This document shows positions 1 through 7,444 of a DNA stretch of 57,837 bases, one piece after another (the first letter of the stretch is position 1; each line of letters begins with the position of its first letter). A model generated the notes under the pieces. The model was not told the origin of the DNA, did no database searches, and was given only the letters and a program-made list of their open reading frames with translations. Made by a program: the position numbers and the translations under genes. The stretch is from Nitrospira sp. Lineage in GTDB: Bacteria > Nitrospirota > Nitrospiria > Nitrospirales > UBA8639. The stretch lies in NCBI GenBank assembly GCA_011523385.1, contig WTGX01000031.1:1-57837 (forward strand), read 5' to 3'.

Positions 1-41
1 GAACCAAACCAACGATAAAATGCCGTTTCTGCAGGGACAAG

Positions 42-752
42 CTAAACCAGCGCCAGCTCCAGTTTGTGTTTTCTTTGGACCCAGTCCGGCAGGCAGCGGT
101 CCAACAGCTTGTAGAAGTCGGAATCGTGATGGCGGTGTGAAAGGTGGCAAAGCTCGTGGATCACCACGTATTCAATGCATTCTTTCGGGGCTTTGATCAA
201 GTCCAAATTGAGCGTCAGTCTGCCGCTTTTTGACAGGCTTCCCCAGCGTGCCTTCATTTTTCGTATTTTCAGGCTTGGCTTGGCAACGGCGTTTTTTTTG
301 AACTTTTCCCAAACCAGGTGAAAGACAGCTTGGAAGCAAGTTGAGGCTTTTTGCAGATACCACTCTTCAAGCAACTTTCGAATATGGCCCCGGGAAAGGT
401 TCGGGGACTGAATATGGAAATATCCGTTCTTTAACAAAACCTGTGAGGTTGTGGACTTTCTGATTTTCAGCCGGTATTTTCGTCCAAGATAAAGATGGGA
501 TTCTCCACTCACGTGGCGGCGAGGCGGGGTTTTCGGCTCGAACTGCTCAAAGTAAAGCATCTGACGATAAATCCATCCGGCGCGTCTCCGCAATCTGCGG
601 ACAACCTCTTCCGAATCGCTTCCCAGCGGAGCTTTAACAATAACCGATTTGTCCGGATGGACGGCAATCTCCAGAGTTTTTCTCTTACGATGAAGGACAT
701 CAAAAGCAATCGTCTCCCGTCCATACGCGATTGACTCCGGCTTCCGATTCAT
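42..752 (-). CDS. YgjP/DUF45-type zinc metallopeptidase of the type I RM locus
   Basis: This 236-residue protein matches the YgjP-like (DUF45, M48-like) family. A zinc site is visible as HELCH at about residue 198, followed by HRHHDSDFY and a C-terminal LLDRCLPDW segment typical of the family. Its start codon overlaps the hsdR stop by 4 bp (ATGA), so the two are translationally coupled, and it is the last gene of the restriction operon here. Family members are often found beside type I hsdR genes. Their role is not firmly known; processing or turnover of the restriction subunit is an inference. No signal peptide is seen, so it is probably cytoplasmic. Confidence 0.85.
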   Translation of the reverse strand: MNRKPESIAYGRETIAFDVLHRKRKTLEIAVHPDKSVIVKAPLGSDSEEVVRRLRRRAGWIYRQMLYFEQFEPKTPPRRHVSGESHLYLGRKYRLKIRKSTTSQVLLKNGYFHIQSPNLSRGHIRKLLEEWYLQKASTCFQAVFHLVWEKFKKNAVAKPSLKIRKMKARWGSLSKSGRLTLNLDLIKAPKECIEYVVIHELCHLSHRHHDSDFYKLLDRCLPDWVQRKHKLELALV

Positions 753-3700
753 CCGTACGTCCTGTTGCGGGCAATCCTCATGGTCCGCTCGATAATCTTA
801 TCAAGTTGCTCGCTGTTGAGTGCAATGCCTCTTTTGGCTTTTACTTCGTCATACAGGTAATCCTCAATGTCGTTGATGGCGCTGTTTCGCGCATCCGGGT
901 CGTCCCAGAAATGGACTTTGCCGTGGCATTGCAGAATTGCATGGATTGCAAGAGCCGTATCTGCCGAGTTTTCATCACACATTTCGATAGGGCAGCCGGA
1001 CGTTTCAAACACAGGTTGAATGACACCGAAAAAGGCGGCGGCGTCCCCGTTAAGACGCAATTTCTCAGGCACGTCCTCATGCCCCCGGCTGTCGAAGTCC
1101 TTTTTCAGTTTGGAAACCTTCTCCAGATATTCCACTCCGGAGAGACGTTCTGCTCTGAAGTCATCAATGACCCGTTGGATCAGGTGTGAAAACTTTTGGT
1201 AAAAGGCCGGGTCTTCCTCCATTCTTTCGCTGATTGTGCGTTTCATCAGGTGGGCGATGCTGTCGGCTCGTGAGGCTTCGGTCTTACTGCCGTACTCGAC
1301 TTCCGGTTCGCTTTCGCCCGTCGGGAGACCGTGAAAAATGTTCTCCGGCTCGTTGATCTGTGTAACCCTGTCGGCCTGAATATGGGTATCCAGGAGTTTT
1401 TTGATTTTCGGCTCGTGCTCCCTGTAGTCAACGGTATCGGCGTAGCGCAGCTTCACAGACTTCCTCAAATTTTCAAACCGTTTCAAATCTTCACGGTAAT
1501 GCCGCAGGGCTGCTTCATCCGTATCCGTTAAAAACTTGTGGGAAGAAAGGGCAACGGCAAGGGTCTTGGCATATTCCGCAAGCAGCCTGTAAAAGTCCTC
1601 TCTCCGTGCATCATCACCTAAAAGCCGCTCATACTCTTCTTCATCGGCTTGGTTCTCGACCTCTCTGAAAACGTCCCAAAGATGGGAACGTGTCTGCGGC
1701 AGTTTTTCAATTTGCTCGTTGACAGAAACCAGCGTACGTTCCAAATCCTTCTCGTCAAACCCTTCCAGCGCGTCATACATTGTCAAAGCCGCGTTCAGTT
1801 CCCCGAGTATGCCTTCGTAGTCCACGATATAGCCGAAATCCTTGCCTTCATGCAGCCGGTTCACACGTGCCATCGCCTGGAGCAGCGTGTGTTCGCGCAG
1901 TTTTCTGCAGAGGTAGAGAACGGTGCTGACCGGGGCGTCGAATCCGGTCAGAAGTTTATCCACGACGATTAAAATCTCAGGCTCTTCCGTGCTTGTGAAA
2001 CGTTCAATAATATTTTCCGAGTATTCGGTCTCCGAGCCGAAGCGTTTCATCATTTTATCCCAGAAATTCCGAACGTCGGAATTCGGCTTTTCATCAACGT
2101 CTTCAAAACCCTCTCGCATATCGGGCGGGGAGATGACCACTTCGGAGGATACGGCTTCTATTTCTGTCATATACTGGTGATATTGAATGGCCGTGGCTTT
2201 GTCCGGTGCTACCAGTTGACCCTTGAAACCCGTGCCCTGCCAGTTCGCGCGATAATGTTCGCTGATGTCGAAGGCGCGCATATAGACGACCCGCTTCGCC
2301 TTGTTGAGTGTGTTGGCGCGGGAATACTTTTTCTTCAAATCGGTTTTCTGTTTCTCACTGAGATCAGCGGTGTATCGTTCAAACCACAAGTCAACGGAGG
2401 CTTTGTCCTGCTCCATCTCCACGTGACGTCCTTCGTAAAGAAGCGGCACAATCGCCTCGTCATCCAATGCTTGCCGGACGGAATAGGAGGGCTGAATCAG
2501 CCCTCCGAATTTGACGAAGTTATTTCTCTGTTCATTGGTGAGCGGGGTTCCCGTAAATCCGAGGTAACAGGCCTTTGGCAGCATCTGCCGCATCCGCGCC
2601 GAAAGGTTGCCGAACTGGGTGCGGTGGCTTTCATCGACCAGCACGAAGACGCTGGGATCGTCATCATTCAGACTTCCTGCATTCAACGCCTTGTCGAATT
2701 TATGCACTAAGGACGTAACAACGGGCGTTTTCGACCTGACCAGTTCGAGAAGTTCCCGTCCTGTGGCTGCCCGCTCCGGCTCAATCCCGCACTGCCGGAA
2801 CACTTTTTCAATATGTCTGTCCAGGTCTTTCCTGTCCGTTGCCATGACGAGACGTGCATTGGTGATCTCCTTATCCATCGCCAGAAGACGTGCGAGCCAG
2901 ACCATGGTCAGCGATTTTCCCGAACCCTGTGTGTGCCAGATCATACCGCCTTTTCGTCGCCCTTCATTGTCGAACGTCTTGACGCGCTCCAAAGCGGAGC
3001 GTACGACAAAAAACTGCTGGTAGCGCGCGATCTTCTTTTTACCCGCGTCAAAAAGCGTGAACAAGCGTGAGAGTTCCATCAGTCTTTCCGGGCGGCAGAG
3101 GCTATAGATAGCCCGGTCCTGCTCCGTGATCTGCCGTGCGCCCAAATCGTCGAAATATCGGCGGGCAGCGGCGAAGTCTTCGGAGAACAAAGCGTTTTTT
3201 GTTTCTTCTATAAGCGGTGTGTTGACGACCCGCTCCACGTCCTTTTCGCTATCCTCTTGTTCTCTCCAGAGACTCCAGAATTTCTGTTCCGTACCAACCG
3301 TGGCATATCGGGCGTCGTTTTTGTTGATCGACAGCAACAGTTGGGCATAGATGAAAAGCCGGGGAATATATTCTTCCGTCTGGTTGCGGATAGTCTGAGA
3401 GATGGCGGCCCCCACCTTTTCGCCCGGAGATTTGCATTCAATTACGGCAAACGGAATGCCGTTCACGAACAGGACGATATCCGGACGGGCAGTTTCAGTG
3501 CTGCGCGTTCTCTCAACGGGAAACTCCGCTGTCACGTGAAACGCGTTATTGGTCGGAATCCTCCAGTCAACGTAGTTCAGGGTGAAACTCTTGGTGTCGC
3601 CCTCGATGGACTGCTCCATCGCGGTGCCGAGGGTCAGCAGGTCGTAGACCGTCTCATTGGTTTTCAGCAGTCCGGCATATTGGACGTTCTTGATTTTCTG

Positions 3701-3949
3701 GATGGCGGACTGAACGTTTTCTTCGCTGAACCGATATTCGCGGCCTTTGTAATTGATGCGATTGATCTTCTTGATCTGCTGGCGCAGGATGTTTTCCAGC
3801 AAAACGTCGCCGAATTTCTTTCGCCTTGCCTTAAAAACCTGTTCCGGCGTCAGGTACTCGTAGCCCAGGTTGACCAGTTCTTGGAGAGCGGGGATTTGGG
3901 ACAGGTATTTTTCGCTGAACTGAAAACCGCGCATTTTTCTATCCGACAT
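749..3949 (-). CDS. hsdR: Type I restriction enzyme, R (motor/nuclease) subunit
   Basis: At 1066 residues the length is normal for HsdR. The N-terminal endonuclease domain shows the PD...ExK arrangement (PDIVLF near residue 156, ECK near 171-173). A superfamily 2 helicase follows: Walker A in HTQGSGKS near residue 340, a DESH box near 440, the FTGTPL motif and a helicase C-terminal domain with LLTGFDAP. The C-terminal part is helical and probably binds the methylase. It would cut DNA lacking the cognate methylation after ATP-driven translocation, together with HsdM and HsdS encoded at 7.4-12.4 kb. It is separated from those genes by the TIR cassette and dinD debris, so it may have its own promoter near the dyads at 3972-3998. 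Confidence 0.95.
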   Translation of the reverse strand: MSDRKMRGFQFSEKYLSQIPALQELVNLGYEYLTPEQVFKARRKKFGDVLLENILRQQIKKINRINYKGREYRFSEENVQSAIQKIKNVQYAGLLKTNETVYDLLTLGTAMEQSIEGDTKSFTLNYVDWRIPTNNAFHVTAEFPVERTRSTETARPDIVLFVNGIPFAVIECKSPGEKVGAAISQTIRNQTEEYIPRLFIYAQLLLSINKNDARYATVGTEQKFWSLWREQEDSEKDVERVVNTPLIEETKNALFSEDFAAARRYFDDLGARQITEQDRAIYSLCRPERLMELSRLFTLFDAGKKKIARYQQFFVVRSALERVKTFDNEGRRKGGMIWHTQGSGKSLTMVWLARLLAMDKEITNARLVMATDRKDLDRHIEKVFRQCGIEPERAATGRELLELVRSKTPVVTSLVHKFDKALNAGSLNDDDPSVFVLVDESHRTQFGNLSARMRQMLPKACYLGFTGTPLTNEQRNNFVKFGGLIQPSYSVRQALDDEAIVPLLYEGRHVEMEQDKASVDLWFERYTADLSEKQKTDLKKKYSRANTLNKAKRVVYMRAFDISEHYRANWQGTGFKGQLVAPDKATAIQYHQYMTEIEAVSSEVVISPPDMREGFEDVDEKPNSDVRNFWDKMMKRFGSETEYSENIIERFTSTEEPEILIVVDKLLTGFDAPVSTVLYLCRKLREHTLLQAMARVNRLHEGKDFGYIVDYEGILGELNAALTMYDALEGFDEKDLERTLVSVNEQIEKLPQTRSHLWDVFREVENQADEEEYERLLGDDARREDFYRLLAEYAKTLAVALSSHKFLTDTDEAALRHYREDLKRFENLRKSVKLRYADTVDYREHEPKIKKLLDTHIQADRVTQINEPENIFHGLPTGESEPEVEYGSKTEASRADSIAHLMKRTISERMEEDPAFYQKFSHLIQRVIDDFRAERLSGVEYLEKVSKLKKDFDSRGHEDVPEKLRLNGDAAAFFGVIQPVFETSGCPIEMCDENSADTALAIHAILQCHGKVHFWDDPDARNSAINDIEDYLYDEVKAKRGIALNSEQLDKIIERTMRIARNRTYG

Positions 3950-3971
3950 TCAAGTCGCGTCGACTGATTTT

Positions 3972-3998
3972 GTTCAATATACTGAACATTTTTGTTCA
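3972..3998. promoter_or_regulatory. Overlapping TGTTCA/TGAACA dyads upstream of hsdR
   Basis: Three GTTCA/TGAAC half-sites lie 23 to 49 bp upstream of the hsdR start. GTTCA-ATATAC-TGAAC (3972-3987) and TGAACA-TTTT-TGTTCA (3983-3998) are perfect dyads that share a half-site. This is what an operator for a small dimeric helix-turn-helix repressor looks like. Which regulator would bind is unknown; no HTH repressor gene is visible in the island. Confidence 0.45.
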
Positions 3999-4033
3999 AT
4001 GAAGTGAGCAAAGAACAATTTCATAAACACCGT

Positions 4034-4245
4034 CTACATGACTCGAATGGATACATTTTCGAAGGCTATTTCTTGTTCGCTCGAGCGCCCGTTCCGGGCA
4101 ATGAGGTAGCAGGCGTAGCGGGCGAGCATCATGTCAGGCAACTCGCGCTGGCTCCCGGAGCCGAGGGAGACCATTTTCCCGGCATCGGCAAAATGGTCGA
4201 GAACTGTATGCCTCCGCCACCTCGCAGGCGGTTTTGCCTTTGAAT
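4034..4245 (-). pseudogene. dinD-like internal fragment (frameshifted)
   Basis: Minus-strand translation gives KTACEVAEAYS, then after a frameshift LDHFADAGKMVSLGSGSQ and LARYACYLIARNG, ending at a TAG at 4034-4036. This is the conserved core of DinD (DNA damage-inducible protein D), without the N- and C-terminal parts. It is a second, divergent copy relative to the dinD-like ORF at 4436-4777, because both encode the KMVSLGSGSQR stretch. No start codon or ribosome binding site supports expression. Confidence 0.7.
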
Positions 4246-4308
4246 AACGGATTTGAAGTCATCCTGTTTTATAGCAAAACATAGTAAGACAGGCTTAGAA
4301 GATGTTTT

Positions 4309-4391
4309 TGCTATGAAAATGCTATGTCAGTGCTATGCATTTGCTATGAAATTGCTATGTTTTTGCTATGGTGCCGCTATGGTTGCGCTGG
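4309..4391. repeat. 11-bp phased tandem repeat (TGCTATG core)
   Basis: The heptamer TGCTATG starts at 4309, 4320, 4331, 4342, 4353 and 4364, followed by CGCTATG at 4375 and a decayed CGCTGGT at 4386. The period is exactly 11 bp, and the four bases between cores are not conserved. A related inverted copy (ATAGCAAAACATAG) lies at 4271-4284. Since 11 is not a multiple of three this is not a protein repeat. Helical phasing suggests an array of protein-binding sites or a bent segment, lying between the two dinD fragments. Confidence 0.85.
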
Positions 4392-4435
4392 TCAGTTCCT
4401 CAACGTACCCGATGTATCGGTGTGAAGGGACATAG

Positions 4436-4777
4436 TTAGTCGCTGTCCAAAGACTTTGGATTTTTCAACTCCCTTTTCTCATCGGACTGTAAATTCCTTT
4501 CCACTTTCTTCACGTCTTCATCGGGCGGTAAATCCCGCTGGCTGCCGGAGCCGAGGGAAACCATTTTGTTGGCGTCAACGAAATGGTCGAGAATCCTGTG
4601 TTCCGACACTTCGCACGCTACTTTAGCGCGGTTAAGAACCTGTAAAAAGTTCCGCCAATCGGTATAGCCAAGCAGGTGTTGAAGGTCGCGAGCCAGCCAG
4701 AACTCAACACCGTTTTCTGTTTGCCTGGCGTAGGATTCAAAGTCGTTGTTAAGAGATTGGATGATTTCGGCTTTCAT
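4436..4777 (-). pseudogene. DinD-like protein with the central region deleted
   Basis: The 113-residue ORF starts like DinD (FWLARDLQHLLGYTDWRNF, then KMVSLGSGSQR). It jumps in frame at residue ~82 to what looks like the DinD C-terminus (LPPDEDVKKVERNLQSDEKR). The usual protein is about 270-290 residues, so roughly 150 internal residues are missing. DinD is an SOS-regulated family often found within restriction operons. Whether this short form is still made is unknown; I treat it as broken. Confidence 0.65.
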
Positions 4778-4905
4778 GTATTCGTTCCGGTTTTATCCGA
4801 AGATGGGTGCAGATAGAAAGTGGCATGGCTTCCCTTCAGGCGAGGGTTGAACGGCGAACCAGAGGGTGTGTGTGGAGTTAGAACTTTATTGGTTGGTAAG
4901 ATCAT

Positions 4906-5406
4906 TTAGTTTTGACTCCTTATTTTGATGGCTTCCTCTACTGCATTAGACAAGTGCCTTGAAATCCAATCATATCTCTCTTTGCTGTTGTTTCCTTGAG
5001 GATTGTAGCACTTGATTATTGAGGACAATTTTTTACTGGTGCCGCTGAACGTTATGTAGTCAAAAGGATTTCCCCCTTTTTCGGAGACATAGCCATAGTT
5101 ATTTCTTAAACCATGGACATATATGCCCACAACACCCATGCCATTATTCCATGACTCCACTATTTCGTAATTTATCCATTTTCTATTTGCAGTGTTACTC
5201 CCAACAAGAACAACGGTACAGGATCTATACCGCATTTGACCATTTATCCATTTCTTAATTGCAGTATCCCCACCTCTTTTAATAGTTTCCCAGTTGTTAT
5301 CGGAAGCTGGCCTGTTCCCTTCAACAATGCCTATATTGCGAACTTGGGATGCCCGCCAACTATCCGGTTCGTAGTGAAAACTGTAAAAAACTTGTCTTTT
5401 TGTCAT
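4906..5406 (-). CDS. ThsB-like TIR domain protein (second copy)
   Basis: This 166-residue protein belongs to the MTH538/DUF1863 TIR-like family that includes Thoeris ThsB. Visible family features are the first strand QVFYSFHYEPD, the GDTAIKKWI helix, the CTVVLVGSNT strand and NRKWINYEIVES, whose glutamate (about E81) matches the expected NADase/cyclase catalytic Glu. The ATG at 5406 is chosen because AGGAG lies 7 bases upstream; a TTG six bases earlier would be too close. It follows the first TIR gene by 10 bp. The AT-rich composition contrasts strongly with most of the window and suggests acquisition by transfer. In Thoeris, TIR proteins make an NAD-derived signal on infection; that role is inferred here. 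Confidence 0.85.
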   Translation of the reverse strand: MTKRQVFYSFHYEPDSWRASQVRNIGIVEGNRPASDNNWETIKRGGDTAIKKWINGQMRYRSCTVVLVGSNTANRKWINYEIVESWNNGMGVVGIYVHGLRNNYGYVSEKGGNPFDYITFSGTSKKLSSIIKCYNPQGNNSKERYDWISRHLSNAVEEAIKIRSQN

Positions 5407-5416
5407 AGCCAATCTC

Positions 5417-5857
5417 CTATCTACCTGCTTGCTTAGCGGCTTTTTCTATCCAATCTCCCATATTGCTGTAGCCATCGTCTTTATTCCATAAGTAGAATGA
5501 ATAGCCTTTAGGTATTTGACCACATCGTTCGCTGGTGTTTCCCTGAAAATCGTTGATTTTACTTATATCAATACCTAAAAGACCGTTACCAATTGCAATG
5601 CTTTTTTCTATTTCATACTTTACCCAGCGACTGTTGCATGTGCGTTGTCCAACCAAAACAACTGTCACTGAAGTGCCTTTCAATTGACTGTCAATCCAGC
5701 GCTGGATTGCTATATCGCCCTGTCGTTTGACTTTTTCAAAGCTAGCCTCATCTATAAAACCCGCAGCTTCTTTACCTTGGGTAACCCAGCTATTTCTGAC
5801 AACCATTGCCCTTGAAACATCATCTTTGTACTTAAAACTGAAAAACACTTTTCTCAT
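5417..5857 (-). CDS. ThsB-like TIR domain protein (first copy)
   Basis: This is a 146-residue TIR-like (MTH538/DUF1863) protein, clearly paralogous to its neighbour but divergent. It has VFFSFKYKDD at the start, GDIAIQRWIDSQL, VTVVLVGQRTCNSRW and KYEIEKS with the predicted catalytic Glu at about 82, then a GLLGIDI strand. A strong AGGAGG precedes the ATG. It lies 9 bp downstream of the small membrane protein gene and 10 bp upstream of the second TIR gene, so the three form a tight operon. Known Thoeris loci often carry several ThsB paralogues that answer different triggers. The composition is AT-rich, as in its partners. Confidence 0.87.
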   Translation of the reverse strand: MRKVFFSFKYKDDVSRAMVVRNSWVTQGKEAAGFIDEASFEKVKRQGDIAIQRWIDSQLKGTSVTVVLVGQRTCNSRWVKYEIEKSIAIGNGLLGIDISKINDFQGNTSERCGQIPKGYSFYLWNKDDGYSNMGDWIEKAAKQAGR

Positions 5858-5866
5858 AGAGTCCTC

Positions 5867-6274
5867 CTACAAAATTGAAAACACAAAAACAATTAGTACA
5901 ACTTCTACCAAATAGAAAATAAAAAGCGTGACAGAAAATATGGAGGACACCCAGCTGCATTTTGGCTTATTTTTATGCTTCATCGCGTCCATTTTAAAGT
6001 CGGTGTCGGATTGACATCTGACCTCATCGTAGATTTTCCGAAACAACCTTTCTTGCCAGAGAAAGTATCCATCCAGAATCCAAAATCCAAGGATGGGGAT
6101 AATAAGGGACAGAATAAGACATGGGTGCTGTATGTCATATCTGGCCATTAAAACGACCGCACTGACAATGATTGTCATGCTCCAGCCTTTTAACAGGAAA
6201 GAGTTGCTCCCTAAACGGTTGATAACGCCTTGGGTCATTTCCAGATGCTTTACGACTTTTTCTGTACTTTCCAT
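5867..6274 (-). CDS. Small multi-pass membrane protein, candidate effector of the TIR cassette
   Basis: The 135-residue protein has hydrophobic segments at about 28-45, 50-73 and 108-134, an amphipathic N-terminal helix and a charged cytoplasmic-type loop (LFRKIYDEVR... HKNKPK). I recognise the general type (GVINRLGSNSFLLKGW motif) from uncharacterised proteins near TIR-like genes but cannot name a characterised family. It is the first gene of the trio with the two TIR proteins. Small membrane proteins are common toxic effectors in CBASS and other signalling defence systems, so an effector role is plausible. No SIR2, Macro or SLOG ligand-sensing domain is fused to it, unlike classical ThsA. 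Confidence 0.75.
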   Translation of the reverse strand: MESTEKVVKHLEMTQGVINRLGSNSFLLKGWSMTIIVSAVVLMARYDIQHPCLILSLIIPILGFWILDGYFLWQERLFRKIYDEVRCQSDTDFKMDAMKHKNKPKCSWVSSIFSVTLFIFYLVEVVLIVFVFSIL

Positions 6275-6290
6275 GATTTGATCCTGGGTT

Positions 6291-6516
6291 TTATTGAAAC
6301 CTTAGAATACTTTCACTCTCCATTCGCCCATCATCTTGCACCCAAAGTTGATCCAGTATCTATGCGACTTTTCTGCCCTCGTTGGTGAGTGCTAGAATGA
6401 TTTTGCTGTTCCTGTTTTATCCACAGCAGTTGGGCACCAATAAATTCAATGCCGGAAGGTGACATGGTTTTCCGCAGGCAAGACTTGGAGAGAAAGTCAT
6501 TGGAAATGAAAGGCAA
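6291..6516 (-). pseudogene. Degraded coding remnant of unknown family
   Basis: Minus-strand translation gives ILALTNEGRKVA, an in-frame TAG, then ILDQLWVQDDGRMESESI and a TAA at 6291-6293. The composition looks protein-like rather than random. The preceding 100 bases (EFIGAQLLW) appear to continue in another frame. It occupies the gap between the coiled-coil gene and the TIR cassette and may mark the site where the cassette was inserted or a gene was lost. I cannot assign a family. Confidence 0.35.
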
Positions 6517-6538
6517 GAAATTTGTGAATTAGAGAGTG

Positions 6539-7444
6539 TCATTTTTGTTCGCCTTTGATCTCAATTTTCTTCTTCCCCCAAGAATCTATAAGAGTCTCCG
6601 ATGGATCTAATTTTTCAGCAGGGTTTTTCTCAATAGCGTTTATCGTTACAGATATTAGATCCATTTTCTTTCTTTTTTTTTCTTCAGCATCAGTTGATTG
6701 TTCTATCTGCTTTGAAAAGCCGTCATAAATCCTCATCATTTTTTCTTTATGGCGATACTCTTCACTTATTCTTGTCATTTGGGAAATAGACCTCTGACAA
6801 AACCATGCTATCCAAATCAAAGGGAACCCAATAGTTGCGCGAATGGCGATTGTCGATAAATCAGTGGGTGGTGAGTTGTATACAAAAGAGTAGAAATAAC
6901 CACCCATTAAAACAAGAAGGGAAGCAATAAACCCGATCCATAAAGGCTTGGCTTTCTTCTCTTTTTGAGCGTCCTGGTAACTGGAAGCTAGCCCAGCAGA
7001 GGTTGCCCCTGGAAGCAATCCTTCAATCCTTGCTTTTAAATTCTCAAACTGTCTTTCAGAATTTTCTTGAAAGTTCTTTATTTGCTCTTCAATCAAAGGA
7101 ACTCGGCGAGGGGTTTCTTCTGTTGCTTCTTTTCCTTCGAGCAGATCAGAATAGAAGCTCTTGACTTCTTTTTGCTTTTTTTCTGCGTCCTCTTTTATTT
7201 CATCAATTTCTTGTTTTATTCCAACAGTTGTTTGATGGAGTTCTTCGATTTCCGCGCTGCGTTGTTGTGCTTCTTCAAGTTTAGACGGTAAGTCTTCAAG
7301 GATCTGCCCATGCCCATCCACAAAACCTTTTATTCTTTCAAGACTGGTTTGAACTGATTCTATTTCCTCTTTATGTTTCCTGAAAAAGTCAATCAATTCG
7401 TCCTTTTTCCATTTTTCTAATGGTTTATCCATTTGCTGATTCAT
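6539..7444 (-). CDS. Coiled-coil, two-TM membrane protein of the RM operon
   Basis: The start is set at 7444, where ATGA overlaps the hsdS stop, giving 301 residues. Residues ~1-145 are a long charged coiled coil. Two membrane segments follow (about 168-188 and 198-217), then a second charged helical tail. The junction EGLLPGATSAGLASSY is shared with uncharacterised proteins I associate with type I restriction operons. There is no enzymatic motif. It could anchor or sense the restriction complex or the neighbouring TIR products at the membrane; this is speculation from position. The composition is AT-rich like the downstream cassette. Confidence 0.7.
   Translation of the reverse strand: MNQQMDKPLEKWKKDELIDFFRKHKEEIESVQTSLERIKGFVDGHGQILEDLPSKLEEAQQRSAEIEELHQTTVGIKQEIDEIKEDAEKKQKEVKSFYSDLLEGKEATEETPRRVPLIEEQIKNFQENSERQFENLKARIEGLLPGATSAGLASSYQDAQKEKKAKPLWIGFIASLLVLMGGYFYSFVYNSPPTDLSTIAIRATIGFPLIWIAWFCQRSISQMTRISEEYRHKEKMMRIYDGFSKQIEQSTDAEEKKRKKMDLISVTINAIEKNPAEKLDPSETLIDSWGKKKIEIKGEQK

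Noticed and set aside
3257-3967. Plus-strand 236-codon open frame opposite hsdR
   Set aside because: The minus-strand HsdR has intact nuclease motifs over this stretch; the plus frame has no family features.
4309-4391. CRISPR array
   Set aside because: Units are only 11 bp with 4-bp variable gaps, and no cas gene is present.
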